Source of the DNA: Plasmodium coatneyi
Taxonomy: Eukaryota > Apicomplexa > Aconoidasida > Haemosporida > Plasmodiidae
NCBI RefSeq assembly: GCF_001680005.1
Contig: NC_033564.1
Coordinates: 124,001-188,000 of the forward strand
Length of the DNA: 64,000 nt
Direction of reading: 5' to 3'
The notes under the pieces were generated by a model. It had not been told where the DNA came from. It ran no database searches and saw only the letters and a program-made list of their open reading frames with translations. Below are positions 35,401-47,704 of this stretch, piece by piece (the stretch's first letter is position 1; each line of letters starts with the position of its first letter). A program made the translations under genes and the position numbers.

Positions 35401-38400
35401 CAACACCGATAATTTTTTTGCCGTGTGTATTTATAAAGCTGTGGAAGGAGGGACCTGTATTAGCACCATCAACGTGTTAGATAATGCTAACCGATCAAAT
35501 GGAAACAATGAGTCGGATTATCTAGACGCTACAAATTGTGCGCAGCAAAACAATGACAATTCGCTAACATCACAGAGAAGGGAATTCCCAAATGGAGGAA
35601 GCCATCCCATCCAGGGGGGCCCACAAAAGGGGACAATAATAAACCGAAAGGAGTATGCCTCCCCAATGGAGAAACTAAAACCCGTGGAGGAAAAGAAGAA
35701 ACATCCCACTTGTACAAAAATAATGTGACAAAGAAAAATGCAGAAGAGGGCACACAACAGTTTGACAAAAATGGCAGACAAGAAGAACAAACAACTAGCG
35801 ACGAAAAAAATAACAGCAGCAGCAAATGTTCCCAAGTTTCTGATGACAATTATTCCTACACAGAATCAACAAACTTAACCTTCTATTCCAATATTTCCAA
35901 TTATGGGCAGTCTTTTTCAGATGACGAAGAAGAATTCTTCCTTGACCCTTTATCAAAAAAGCAGAGAATGGCAAAACAAATGCAGTTAAAAAAAAACGAA
36001 ATGTTGAGGAACTTATCTTCTGCCATTAATGGATCCACTGATGTCGACTTTGTGCCAAACTCTGAAAAAGAATTTAACAAATCGGACACCCATTTTGAGA
36101 TGAGGAGGAGGAACAATGATGGTAGTGAAAATTTAATGGCTTCCCATTTGGAGGACGGTTATAAGGACGGAAGTCAGGTCGAATCGGACAGGGAAGACGA
36201 AACGGAGGAAGTGGAGGATGAAATGGATGAGGTGTTATACGATGATGATGAGTATGATGAAGTGGAAGAGGAGGAAGCACAACTGGATGAGTTCGAAGCG
36301 GACGATATGGAAGATGACGAAAACGACGAGGAAGAGGAGATTGAAGATGACGAAGATGATCAGGATGACGGTGAGGAGGACGATGTGGTGGTGCTGAACG
36401 ACGAAGAAGGAGAAACGCAAATTGAGAGCGATGAGGAAGACGAAACGGATACTGAGGAGGAAGACGCAGACGGAACGGACGAGGAGGACGCAACGCAGGT
36501 CGAGGATGGTGACCACGGAAGTGATTGTTACGAGATGGAAGAAGAAGAGCAGCAACAGTGGGAGCAGTTAGAGGAGGACAAAGAAGAAGCCGACGTGGTA
36601 GAAACCAGTTCGGATGAAGCCGATGTGGAAGATACCCACAATAATGACGAAAGCGACGATGAGGACGTCTACCACTACCACTGCGATCTGCGGAACGGCT
36701 ACGCCTGCGTAGAGCCTGTCAGAATGGAAGGAAATTCCCAATTGGACGATGCGATTGACACTCTGTCTCTCGATGGCCTGGCGAAAATGATCATCTGCAT
36801 GATGAAGCTAGTCGATACGCAACAAATTTCGCCATTCATCCTGTTTCAAAAAGTGATGAACGTATTTTGTAGAATTGTAGTGAGGGAGTCGAGAAGGAAT
36901 AAAAAAAACTTCAACCAAAGACCATACTTTCGCCTCTTTCTATCTATCCTAGTCGAAATAAATAAAAACGAGAAATACTTTGAGCAGTCCTACAATAAGT
37001 TAATCCTAGCCCTGGGATATTATTTATGTATTCTGAACCCATTACGTGTACCCACATTTGTCTTCGCCTGGCTAGAACTGATTAGCCACAAATTATTTCT
37101 ACCAAAAATATTGAAAACGTCAAAAGGATGGTGTATATATAATAAGTTACTAATTTACCTGTTAGAATTTCTGTACGTGTTTCTAAAGAATGCCTATCTC
37201 ACCCCCCCCATAAAAATACTCTACAGAGCGACACTGAGAATGCTGCTAATTTTGCTGCACGATTTTCCAGAATTCCTTTGTGTATACAATTTCTCCTTCT
37301 GTAACTCCATCCCGTTAAATTGTGTCCAGTTACGAAACCTTGTTTTGTCCGCCTTCCCAAGGAATCTTAAACTGCCGCATCCGTTTTATCCAAATTTGAA
37401 AGTGGACCTCCTACCAGAAATGAAAATAGTCCCAGTTATCCTAAACAACTTTACATTTATCCTAATCGACTATAACATAAAGAAGTACATCGATGATTAT
37501 TTCGTCACCAGAAATGTAACTTGCTTAAAGAAAATTCATAAAAAATTACTTGTAAAAAATAAAATGAAAGCTTTATATTTGAAAACCAAGTACAATATAG
37601 CCTTGATAAATGCCCTAGTGTTATATATTGGTATGTCCCTTCCTTCTCAAATTTTAATGATTGATAAGGTATCGGAGTCCCATCCTGCACTGGAAATAAT
37701 CCTACACCTCACCTATACGTTAGACATGGAAGGGAGATATTATTTGCTCTCCTCCATCGCCAACCATTTGAGATACCCCAATGCACACACGCACTACTTT
37801 TCTTGTCTCCTCCTCTGGATTTTTAACATTTCAAAAATGGAAATTGTAAATGAACAAATTACGGGCATTTTGCTAGAGAGACTAATAGTGCATAGACCTC
37901 ACCCTTGGGGATTACTCATTACCTTCATTGAGCTTATTAAAAATCCCATCTTTAAATTCTGGCAGTGTTCCTTTGTGCATGTTAACCCGGAGGTGGAAAA
38001 ATTGTTTCAATCCATAGCACACTCCTGTTTGGTCAACCAAATGGAGCACTTCAGCGGAGTGAACGGAATTAACGGTATCAACGGGGTCAACACGATTCGA
38101 GCAGATGACCCATTTAACGGCCCCAATCAGGGCACCACACACGCAAACATACACATAACGGGTGATGTGAACCCCATAAATGCGAGGAATTTCCCACCCT
38201 CTAACGACAGGATCAACGCCAACTTGAAAAGGTTTACCCTACCAAATGAGCCTCATTCGAATAAAATCATGTTCAATGCACAGCATAACCAAGGCAGCAG
38301 TACTACCAGCAGCATCACAAATAGATACACCCAAAAAAATGAACACACTGTAAATGGAAATATTGGCATAAATAACCACTTCGCCCATTCCAGTAATGAT

Positions 38401-38997
38401 GACCTTTTCAGGAAAGCAATGAGTGGCGACCACCTAAATGGCTACACAACAAAAGGTAACGTCTACCCCAGTGCGTTTGAACAACCCCCTAGAGTTCATC
38501 CCAATATGTTAAGAAGTTACATCAATTACAATGACACCAATGCAGTCGATACGGAGAATTGTAGCATCCCCAATAATCGCGTCGTTCAGGGAAACCATTC
38601 CTTCAGTGGGTATTCCATCCCTCCTTACGTAGTTGCAGAAAGTAACGCCCGCAATGATTTTTACCACCCCCAAAATTTACAACACTTGCTTGGGAAAAGT
38701 CATAAAATAGTGGATATTAATGGTCAGAGCGATTTCGCAGAAATGCAAAGGGGATTTCCCAATGGCAGTCTTAGTACCAATGAGGGTGCAAGGAATGCAC
38801 CCCTCGTTAGAGGTATCCATGCAGTCATGGGAGGTGGTACAAATTTGGGGCTCCATGCGAACTTCCACCCGAGCCGAAACCTCATCAGCAACAACATGAG
38901 TCTTAATTCGCACAACCACAACCTGGATAATTTAATTAATCTGACAAACTACGACATGAAAAACGTTAGCAGTAATGTAAACCACGGCGGGAACTGA
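29459..38997 (+). CDS. NOT1: CCR4-NOT complex scaffold subunit NOT1, with one reading-frame break
   Basis: Two long frames make one protein of about 3180 residues. The first (29459-35728) has the MIF4G/CAF1-binding region ending NPWTTTMLCLL ... EVEILFKNLALDI (about residues 570-740) and the DUF3819/CAF40-binding module (about 990-1150; LDRSVAISCITTREIVCKDF, KAAHIMISSLAGSLALVTCKEPL). The second (open from 35557, ends 38997) has a long Asp/Glu tract, then the NOT1 C-terminal domain that binds NOT2/NOT3 (LDMEGRYYLLSSIANHLRYP, HTHYFSCLLLWIF) and an Asn-rich tail. NOT1 scaffolds deadenylation and translational repression in the cytoplasm. The frame must step by -1 between 35557 and 35725, where both frames are open. 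No GT-AG intron fits, so a missing base in a G6 (35614-35619) or A5 (35716-35720) run is the likeliest cause. Without the step the protein would lose its NOT-box domain. Confidence 0.9.
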
Positions 38998-40096
38998 AGC
39001 ACCAAATTGTGAAGGACACGCCCATCGGAAAGGTGTGCCTCCGTATGGAAGTACCCACAAACGAGGTGAAGGTCCTCACCATTCAAGCAGGACGGAACAC
39101 ACTTTACCATAATAAGGGCTCGTCCTGCGGCAGCACTAATTTTGCTTGTCCCCCCATTAAAAGGAAAAAAAAAAACAGAACATAGCATAACATATAGCAT
39201 AGTCACGTAGTTATTACGCAGTACACTATTGAAACTTCCTGCGCGCACAGTCACACGTGCCACTTTTCCCCACATGGTGATCAAAGCTGTGCGAAAGTGT
39301 GTACTGAAAACTGGGTAGGGTTTCTTATAACTCATCCAATGAATTATTTTTTCCATATTGTATTTACCCAAACATGTGCCTTTTTGCAGCCATAACGCGA
39401 ATTTGCACGATTAAAAAAGGCGTTTATTTCCCCCTCCTTTTTTTTTATAGCTCAATTTTTATTGTCCTTACTTTTGTATTTTTCTTTTCTACTCATTGTT
39501 TCCCCTTTTTTTTAAACCAATATGCTTAAAAAAATTAAAATAACATACCTGTAGACAATACAATAACATGACATTTTTTTTTTTTTCTCTTTTAATTACA
39601 AAATTAAAATTTCAGTTTTGATAAATGTTAACAATTGTGAAGCATTATGGAGAAAGTAAAAAAAAAAAGGTGAATAAAACAAAAAAGGAGTTACTCTAAA
39701 ATTGACTTTTGATCCAAGGGGATAATTTCCCCCGTTGCGCCATCAGCACCTGTTCGCGTAAAACAAACTATCACACGCTGACTCAAGCTCTGCGTATAGC
39801 CTATTGGAGGAAGGGCGCAAACTGCTCAATTTTCACTAAGGAACGATAGCACGGTACGCAGGCCATATCCATCACTTCACACCTGCGTAGTGTGCACCTC
39901 TTTTTTTTCGCGTGTCTCTCTGCCGCCTCCGTGAAATGCAAATGTGCACATAGAAAACGAGTGCATAGACACATGTACACATTTGATTCACATATAAAGG
40001 CTAAACAAATGGTCATTTAATTTGTTACGGCTAAATCAAGATTCCATTCGTGTATTCTTTTCTTCCCATTCCTTACTTCTTCCTCCCCGCCTCACT
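38998..40096. other. Intergenic region NOT1 / RIIa protein
   Basis: 1.1 kb holding the NOT1 3' UTR and the promoter of the small RIIa gene. T runs at 39439-39448 and 39576-39586. The minus frames at 38949-39371 and 39801-40016 show no motif and are not called. Confidence 0.55.
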
Positions 40097-40282
40097 ATGG
40101 AGAACACAAACCCGTTCGAATTTAAAAAGGTGGACAAGCTGAACCTGGACAAATACAATGTTCCCCCGTACTTCGAGGAAGTCCTTTCCGAGTTCATCGC
40201 AAAATTAGTGAAGACAAATCCGGACAATCCGTACCTCTTTGCGCTCAATTATTTTGATGATAAATTGAAGGAGCATAATTGA
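40097..40282 (+). CDS. RIIa (docking/dimerisation) domain mini-protein, 61 residues
   Basis: I start at ATG 40097 because the frame upstream is Ser/Pro-rich and not conserved-looking. The product is almost only one domain: residues about 22-57, VPPYFEEVLSEFIAKLV, then TNPDNPYLFALNYFDDKL. This is the pattern of the PKA RII-alpha and DPY-30-like dimerisation/docking helices (PP-x-F-x-x-L, P-x-x-P, F-A-x-x-YF). Stand-alone RIIa proteins (RIIAD1, SPA17, ROPN1 types) dock on anchoring helices, often in flagella; in Plasmodium the only flagellum is that of the male gamete. The stop codon lies 72 nt from that of the convergent PheRS beta gene. The fold call is by motif only; the role is inferred. 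Confidence 0.72.
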   Translation: MENTNPFEFKKVDKLNLDKYNVPPYFEEVLSEFIAKLVKTNPDNPYLFALNYFDDKLKEHN

Positions 40283-40354
40283 CACTGTTTTGAGTTTCCT
40301 TTTTGTGGCATTTTCCGGATTTTAAAATCCAAAGGGGGGTGCGTCCTCTACGCC

Positions 40355-42536
40355 TCAAATGATTAGGACGTTCATTATGGTTTCTATGTTTATCTCTATG
40401 ACGGACACTGTAAAGGGGAACATGGGAAGAGTTGGCAAAATGGAGCGAAGTTTGACAGACGCCGCAGAAGAGGGAGCACTATAGGGAGGGGGCATCATGC
40501 AGAATATTCCACACAAGACCACTTATCCAAACGCATGACAAACTAAACCGTCATTAACGCTATGGAAGAAGAACATGCCCTACCTGGAATGTCGATGGAG
40601 AAATTTTCCAAAACCTTGGGGTGAATTATGCCCAGAATTCCAAACTTCAAATTGTGTGGACACAAGACAATGTCAACTACTCGTTCGTCCAAAAAGGAGG
40701 GATCTGTGCACAGTGGTGATTTTGAGAAGGGGAAAAAAAAGGAGAGTATTATTTGGAAGCAAGAACAAAAGAAGAGTAATCATCGCACGCGTTTGCGTAG
40801 ATATTCGCACATATTCGACGATATGCAGACGGACACCTGTCTGCGGACACCTTACCCTTCGTAGGCACCAACTTGTAGAACACGTCCGACCGAATGGCCA
40901 CATTCTCCTTCCTCTTCTCCTCAATTTTGTAATCACTGAAAAGCTGGAACTCCTTCAAAACGGTTTCTAGCATGCCGTGTGCTTCCTCCAGCCCGGCCGT
41001 GAACTTATCGGCAAAGATAACGGATAAGTACCTCTTATTCACAGCGTTGGTATCCGTCTTATTATACGTGGTGTAAGAAACATCTCCAATTTCAAAGAAG
41101 CGTAAGGGAAGTTCCCTGTGCTTATTTGCGGATACGAATTTTAACATATTTACAATTAGAGAAGTTCGAACAATTTCATATTCCGACGTTTTGGAATTCA
41201 TGATTTTAACTGGGGGAGCCAAAGGGTTGTACTCATCCAAGTTTATCTTCTCATCGTTATAGTCCTTATGCTTCCTCAACATGCAATCATAGTTTTCCTT
41301 TTTCGATAACAAAGCATTTGTCATGACCTCCGTGCAGGTACACTCAGATAGAACATTCCTGAACAACTCCGTGTATGCACTTAGTGAATTCTTTTTTGCA
41401 ATTTCAACTTTTTCCGATACGATATTTCCATACCCATATGCAATGGCTATATCTTCGACAATATCACAGCAGTGCATTATATCTGATCTGTAGAAGGGAA
41501 CCTCCACAGTGAATGTACTGCTATCAATAACCTTCGACGAGATCATCATTTTTTTTAGTAACGGTTCGACATCCTTCACGGAAAGGTCTAAAATTCCAGA
41601 CAATTTTCTCACATAATCCATATGGCACGTCAAAGTTTTGTTCTTAAAAATTGGGTATAAATAGCCATTCCCCTTTTCCGCCTTATGTTTTTTATCATAC
41701 TGAACGAAGATGGAGTGAATAGCATATTTTGGCGTGCAATATTCTGACAGCATGGAACAAATAATATTAACAGCTATTTCCGCTTTGTTCTTATCTATAG
41801 CTGTGCATTCAATAAATAAATTCTTCGTATGGTAGGTAATTTTCGTATGGTCACAATTGATAATTGGGGGAAGGGATAATATCTGATTGTCTGCATCGAC
41901 GATAACTGGAAATTTCTCAAAGTCCTTAATTATTTTTAAATAAGATTTTAAATTTATATTGTCTTGATAAAATTTTAAAAAATTATTTCCATTCACATTT
42001 TTCGTTTCATTCAGAGGAATAAAATTTATTTTTTCCTTCTCTTCAAATTTGTATGTCACAGGAAACTTTATCTTGTCATAATCGTGAATTCCTATTGCCA
42101 GCAAAATTCTTTTTTTCCCCAAATTATGGTGCAACTTTTCCTGCAACTCTATAATATTATTGTAAACATTTTCATTAATTTTTACATTTTTCAAAACGGC
42201 CGAAACGACGTAACTTCTGCGCTCGTCCACCGATTCGTCTACATGTATGAAGTGCTTTTCCTTCACACACGCCTCTTCACTATTTGTTAACAGGGCATAA
42301 CTGATCTTTTCATATTTCCCTATAAAACTTTTCAACGCTCGACATAACCCCTCTACGCATACCAAGTCGTACCTGTTAGCTGGCACTTCAATTTTGTAAA
42401 TCTTCTTCTCACCTTTGTATTCTATGTCGTCAATTTCTATGCCGAATTCGAAGCATATATCATTCAGTTTTTCCTCTTCGATTTTTTCCCCCAGCTTTTC
42501 TATCAGGTCCTCCTCATACACGGAAATCGTCGGCAT
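40355..42536 (-). CDS. PheRS beta (FARSB): Phenylalanyl-tRNA synthetase beta subunit (cytosolic)
   Basis: Three exons: 42536-40856, 40703-40584 and 40407-40355, with consistent phases, encode 617 residues. The last two exons extend the protein past the apparent stop: exon 2 brings DPSFLDERVVDIVLC and GILGIIHPKVLENFSIDIP, exon 3 VSVIEINIETIMNVLII, which are the expected end of the beta-subunit catalytic-like module. The N-terminus has MPTISVYEEDLIEKLG and PANRYDLVCVEGLCRALK, then B3/B4 and B5 regions. In eukaryotic cytosolic type enzymes the beta subunit carries editing and tRNA-binding parts; the alpha subunit makes Phe-AMP. The whole length is close to the family norm of about 590-620. There is no sign of an organelle-targeting leader. 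Confidence 0.95.
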
Positions 42537-44564
42537 TTTGTCTCTTCACAGGGTATGCACGATCGTACGTAGGGAAACTCTTCTATATTATTAACCTACA
42601 CGGGGGGTCCCCTCTATGATCACAAATATTTGTCCTTTCCTTCACCCCCTTAACGAAGTAGATAGATGTATCTCCCTACAGAATGTGAATTGACTTTGGT
42701 CAGCCAGCACAGTTGCTTCCCCGCGTGGCATAACTCAGTCTCCGGTCCACTGACCCACGTGAATAAGCTCCTCTATGACACTCCTCTGTAGAGGTTGTCC
42801 TCTCTACTGACGATCACTCCTTAGAAGAATTGAAAAGTTAGGCCTTTTCTACAAATTCCAGTGACCAAGATGAACTCCTAGTGTCCCTTCCGTTTGGGTC
42901 TCCACGAGGAGTTTTTCACCACGCCTGGTAAAGATGAAGGCCATACAAAGCGCATCTGTAGGTACATACGCTCGTTGTACGCATAGACTCCCTCACTGTT
43001 GTGCTGATATGCTGGCGTATCTGTCAATCACGTAGGGTACTTTCCCCTATTTAAGAAGAGGAAGGGGTAGATTCTGTTGTAAGCCAATTGGAGGATCCAC
43101 TATTTATCCCTCTACTTCATTCACGTTGGATAACTCGTTAAGCGATTTAGAAAATTGAGTTGCATTTTTTGGACTGCCTCCACCCCTTCGCATTTTCGTA
43201 ATGTAAGAATTGTAAGTTTGTCACTTATTTTGGGATAGATCCTTCCTCCTTTAGGGGCTTCCCATCAGATGTTTTTTTTTTTTTTTTTTTTTTTTTTTCT
43301 CATCACACGGTTAACTCTTACATTGCAAATTATACGAATGGATCATTTATTTTTTTGCATTTTTTTTCCTCCATTTTAGCAAAAAATATAAACATAAAAA
43401 TTAGTCCAAGGCTTGGTGCAAGCGAACACGTGGTGGCGTATAATTACCTACAAGAGTTGGCTGGCCACCAATTTTCGCTCACCACGCAAATGCAAATGTA
43501 AATGCAACTATGACTATGAACACAACGTGTACCTTAGAGTATGCCTTCCTAACTTACATCTTTCCTATCGCAGAATGCCTCCTTTTTTGGAATAACAACG
43601 GGTGAATTCTTCACGCATAGGAAAAAAAAAAAAAATAAATAAATACAATTCCCGCGTAGTTGGACAAACCTACGTGCGCGCATACTTAAGTATCCCTATT
43701 ATGCGTGCACTTTTCCATACTTCCGCGTAGGTAGTTATCCAAACCATCCGCTGGGAAGCCCTCCACCCCCCTGGTGCACACATTCCCGCACGAACAACAG
43801 ACGTACAAATTGGTTCCCCCTCGTTCAAAGCTCTACATAAAGGTACAGGTAACGTAAAACTGTCTCACACCAGTCTGACAATTTTTTTCCCCTTTTTCTG
43901 TCTTGTCCATTCACAATGCGTCCCCCTTGTGTTTTATAACAAAAAATGTTGAAAAAAAAATGTACAAAACGGTTAATTGCCCAAAAGTGACAAAAACGAA
44001 AAAGCGCAAAAATTACCATCTCGTGTTTTTCCCCAACAAAACTATAATTAAACCTTTTACAAAACTTAAAAAAGAGTCATCAAGGGAAGGCGTGGAATTA
44101 CGCGCAGTTGTCTGTCACCCGTGAAGAGGGGGGGGGGCACGAAAAAAAAATGGGTTAAAAAAAGAGGGCGCAAAAAATAGATAAACTTCAAAAGTGGGCA
44201 GACTTCAAAAAATACTACAAATGGGCGTAAACAGGAGGCACAAACCCCCCCAAAAACAAATCGGGCGGAATATTGCACGGGGAAGGAAGTTCGGGTGAAC
44301 GTAGCCCACGTGGTCCTTTCACCAGCCGAATGGATTCGCCCATCGGGGAAGGGGGTAAAGAATTGGGGAACATCACAAAAGGGAACACGCGGCATGGAAT
44401 ATGGTAAGATGGGTATGCAGCTATGGCACGATGCGACACACAGCGGCGCTATATAACTAAAGGGCGAAGGGAAGGAAAGTATAAGACGCCCCCTTCATTT
44501 TCTTCCCATAAATGGCTCCCAATTTTATACGTAATAATGAAACAGCCAAATGGATGGAGAGATG

Positions 44565-44598
<34 letters not shown>

Positions 44599-44729
44599 CT
44601 GTTCAAGGAAACGAAGCACATACTTACAGTGGCAAAGTTACAACTTCGTGTGCCACTTATCCACAAAGGTATACACTCACCCACCCATTTTTGCATTTAC
44701 TGTTTACTTAACCCCAAGGGGATCATCCA
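42537..44729. other. Upstream region of PheRS beta
   Basis: 2.2 kb between PheRS beta (5' end) and syntaxin (3' end), both minus strand. It has a T27 run at 43272-43298, an A29 run at 44567-44595 and a G9 run at about 44130-44138. No open frame has family resemblance: those at 43413-43595, 43903-44124 and 44066-44439 are short or low complexity. Confidence 0.55.
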
Positions 44730-46447
44730 TCATATAACCCTAAAGACAACCAAAATAATTATTATCAAAATTACTAGAACAAAAAAAAGGAAGCCCATGC
44801 ACCGGATGTTCCTAAAGTACCTGTTCCTCGTTATTTCAATTTCCCTACCCGACATAAGAATGTTATCATGGGTGGTAATTATTTGGGAATCTATATTGTC
44901 GATGCTTTCTCCTTGAATATTCACCTGGTCAAATAACTCCTTGTACAACTCTTGTATGTTTATTATGTCTTTATGTAATTTTTTTATTTCCTTATTTTTC
45001 TGACTTAATATCTCATTTTCAATGTCCACCGTTTTTATCGAAACGAATTCCCTCTCCTGGGGGGGGTCTTCCAGGTTTACATTTGGCCCGTATCCACCGC
45101 TTCCCAAGTAAGCATCCTCTTGTCCATACGCATCATTCTGCAGGAGATACTCATTAACTTCGCTTTTTTTATTGCCCGTGAAAATATTACTTTTATATTT
45201 CTTCTTCATTTTTTTTCCAGTACTTTCCTTTTCCATGCCCCAGGGGACGGGGGCATAACTCCCATCATAATTCTCATTCTCGTTAAAATTAAAATCGTAA
45301 ATGTTCACATTAAATTTGTCTCTACTGGAGTCATAATTTGAATCACTGTTTCGAGAAAAGTTGGTGAGAGAATCGTATTCCAAATTGTTACTCGATGGGT
45401 TTATATTTTTTGATAACATGTCATTTAAAACTGTTTTGTTAATATAATTTTTTGACGCACTTTGGAAATTGTTCACCGCTGCTAGGTATGAGTTGGACAG
45501 CTTCTGAAGCATGAGCTTCATTCGCATCTGTTAGTTTGGCGTAAAAGGGGCAAAAAAAAGAAAAAGTGGGGGGGAGGTATTACTTACAAATGTGCAAAGA
45601 AGTCTTTCTGTGCATACTGGCTTATCAATGTTGTTTCTCCGAGTTACCCATTGCACATGTACGCACAAACATTGGCATATTCAACCCCCCCACACTCATC
45701 TACGTTGGAATAAGTGAAGGTACATATACGCTCTGCTGGAGGGCAGGGACTTACCCTTTCATCTGGAGGGACATTTTCTGCGCTATTAGAATAACTCTTG
45801 ATCTTTCTCTGGATTTCCTGGATTTTCACTTTTCCCTCCTGCACAATTTCTTGGCTGAAAAGGGGGGACACAAATGTGTGTATATATGTACATTTACGGT
45901 TTAAAAAATGTCCACTTTTACTTGACCGATTTAACACCGTTGCGGAGAGGTCGTCCCATTATATGTGTGAAATAAGGACACGCCCCTCCACAACGAACGT
46001 GAGAATTGTACATACAAGAGGAGACTCCTATCCTCCTCCTCCTCCTATGCGTCTCTCCTCATCTGCTTACACTTTTTCCGAACTTTCAACGGAACAAACT
46101 TCATTTTCATTCTACAGTGGAAAATGGAAAATAAAAAAAAAAAAAAGACGTTCATTAGGATGTGAACTAGATAGGCACTTCCAATTCAACATACAGTAAG
46201 TTTGCAAAGGGGCGAAATTTCCCCAATTGTTCCTTCCAGTTCATTATCACAAAGAAGTGGCACCCATTTCGCATTGACTAAAAGGAAGAAAAAAACTCTT
46301 CTCCTGTTCACTTACAATTTTTGAGATCCGTGCGGCGTAGGATTGTATTATGCTAATGTCATTTTGAATGTCCGCGCTAAATTCAAAGTTGTTCGCATTT
46401 TTCTGAATAGACTTTTTGCTCTCTTTCTTTTTTGTTGAATATGACAT
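44730..46447 (-). CDS. Qa-SNARE, syntaxin 7/12/PEP12-like
   Basis: Four exons: 46447-46316, 46111-46071, 45854-45755 and 45527-44730, phases consistent, 356 residues. The first three exons give an N-terminal helical (Habc-like) region with EIVQEGKVKIQEIQRKIKS and PPDER followed by MRMKLMLQKLSNSY, where endosomal syntaxins have a similar loop and helix. A Ser/Asn/Tyr-rich linker follows. The SNARE helix spans about residues 253-325, with the zero-layer Gln296 in VNIQGESIDNID, which marks a Qa-SNARE. A tail anchor (GFLFFVLVILIIIILVVF) ends the protein at residues 336-356, so it faces the cytosol. It would pair with Qb, Qc and R SNAREs in membrane fusion, probably endosomal or late Golgi. Subtype assignment is a judgement. 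Confidence 0.9.
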
Positions 46448-47704
46448 GTTTTGGGGAGCGGGCGGTAAGGCGGAGGTAGTAGTAAAGAGATATGCTGGTT
46501 AACCTGCTAGTCGGTTAGGGGTAGTGAGGTAACTTCCACGAAGGACGAATGCTTGAAGCAGCAACACGGAGAAGTCGAAATGGAGCAAGGTTGGTTCACC
46601 TCAGCTGGGGGGTATCTATACAAACATATCTAAAGGCGACGAAAAATACTGCTTGCTTCCAACGATGGGCCTCACAAAAGCGAACTCTTTATAATTGCTT
46701 TTGCGCAATTTAGCCGTACAATGGCTCCAAGGGAGTAACAAAAAGAAGTTATTTCTTCCCTTAAAAGTTTTAAATTCGCTTATAATTCATTATTCATAAT
46801 TCAATTTTTTTTTTTTTTTTTTTTTTTTTCCTTCTCCTTGGTTTGGTGCAAAGTTTGTAAAACTTTAAAACGACAAAAAATTGAAGAACAGAGGCAATAC
46901 CATTGAAGAAAAAAAAAAAAAAAAAAAAAAGAAATGCTAAGAGAAGCTAAGAAAAAAGCTAAGCCTGAAGAAACTTCAGCAGAATTATTAAAAAAAAAAA
47001 AAACTAAATTGACAATTCAAAAATAATGTGAGTAAAAGTTGTAAATATATCACTTTCGATTCATCACATATGTATAAATCACCAAGTTTTGTTCTCATGT
47101 ATACGCCTACATATTTATAGTATAATTAGCTTCTAATAAATATGTACACGTATATAATATTATACCAAATAGGATGCAATTCACGTGTGCGTGTAAATTT
47201 TAACATATATAAAAAATTGCATACAGCTACGCCAAAAAATGTATATGCTTATAATATAGTACACGTGTGTGCCATGATTATATATCAGAGCTCATAAACG
47301 CATATGGAACAAAAAAAAAAAAAATAATAATAATAATTAAGTTGAAAAATTGTGCAATTAAGTTAAAAAAATGACCCTACAGGATGAAGGGAAAAGAAAA
47401 AAAAGTCAACAACGTAGCGTAGCAGATAGCACGTAACATACAACAAATTGGGCGAGGAAAAAAGGTCATAACTTCAACGTGCTAGTTACTTTCTCCTTTT
47501 CCTCTACAAATTCGTGTGCACAGCCATTAACGCAGGGCTTCAAATGGTCACTACCCCGTGTACACACAACGCGCATATAACATAATATTGTCTCGCGCAT
47601 AAATGCAACGCATTTTAAAAAATAAATTAACAACTGAAACAAGTCCTACATCACTAAACTTCAAAATATAGGCGAGGACACCTACTGGAATAACGTCCCA
47701 TTTG
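46448..47704. promoter_or_regulatory. Intergenic region syntaxin / SNF2L with facing T25 and A22 tracts
   Basis: 1.26 kb between the syntaxin start and the SNF2L stop (both minus). T25 at 46805-46829 and A22 at 46909-46930 face each other 79 nt apart and could pair as a homopolymer hairpin. From 47040 to 47300 the DNA is extremely AT-rich with TATA-type steps. It likely holds the syntaxin promoter. No gene seen. Confidence 0.5.

Noticed and set aside
35400..35728. An intron as explanation for the NOT1 frame break
   Set aside because: No GTAAG-like donor followed by a pyrimidine-rich acceptor gives the needed phase; a one-base indel in a homopolymer is simpler.
36074..36555. Pro/His/Arg-rich and Val/Leu/Phe-rich minus frames
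   Set aside because: They are reverse-strand shadows of the GAA/GAC/GAT codons of the NOT1 acidic tract.
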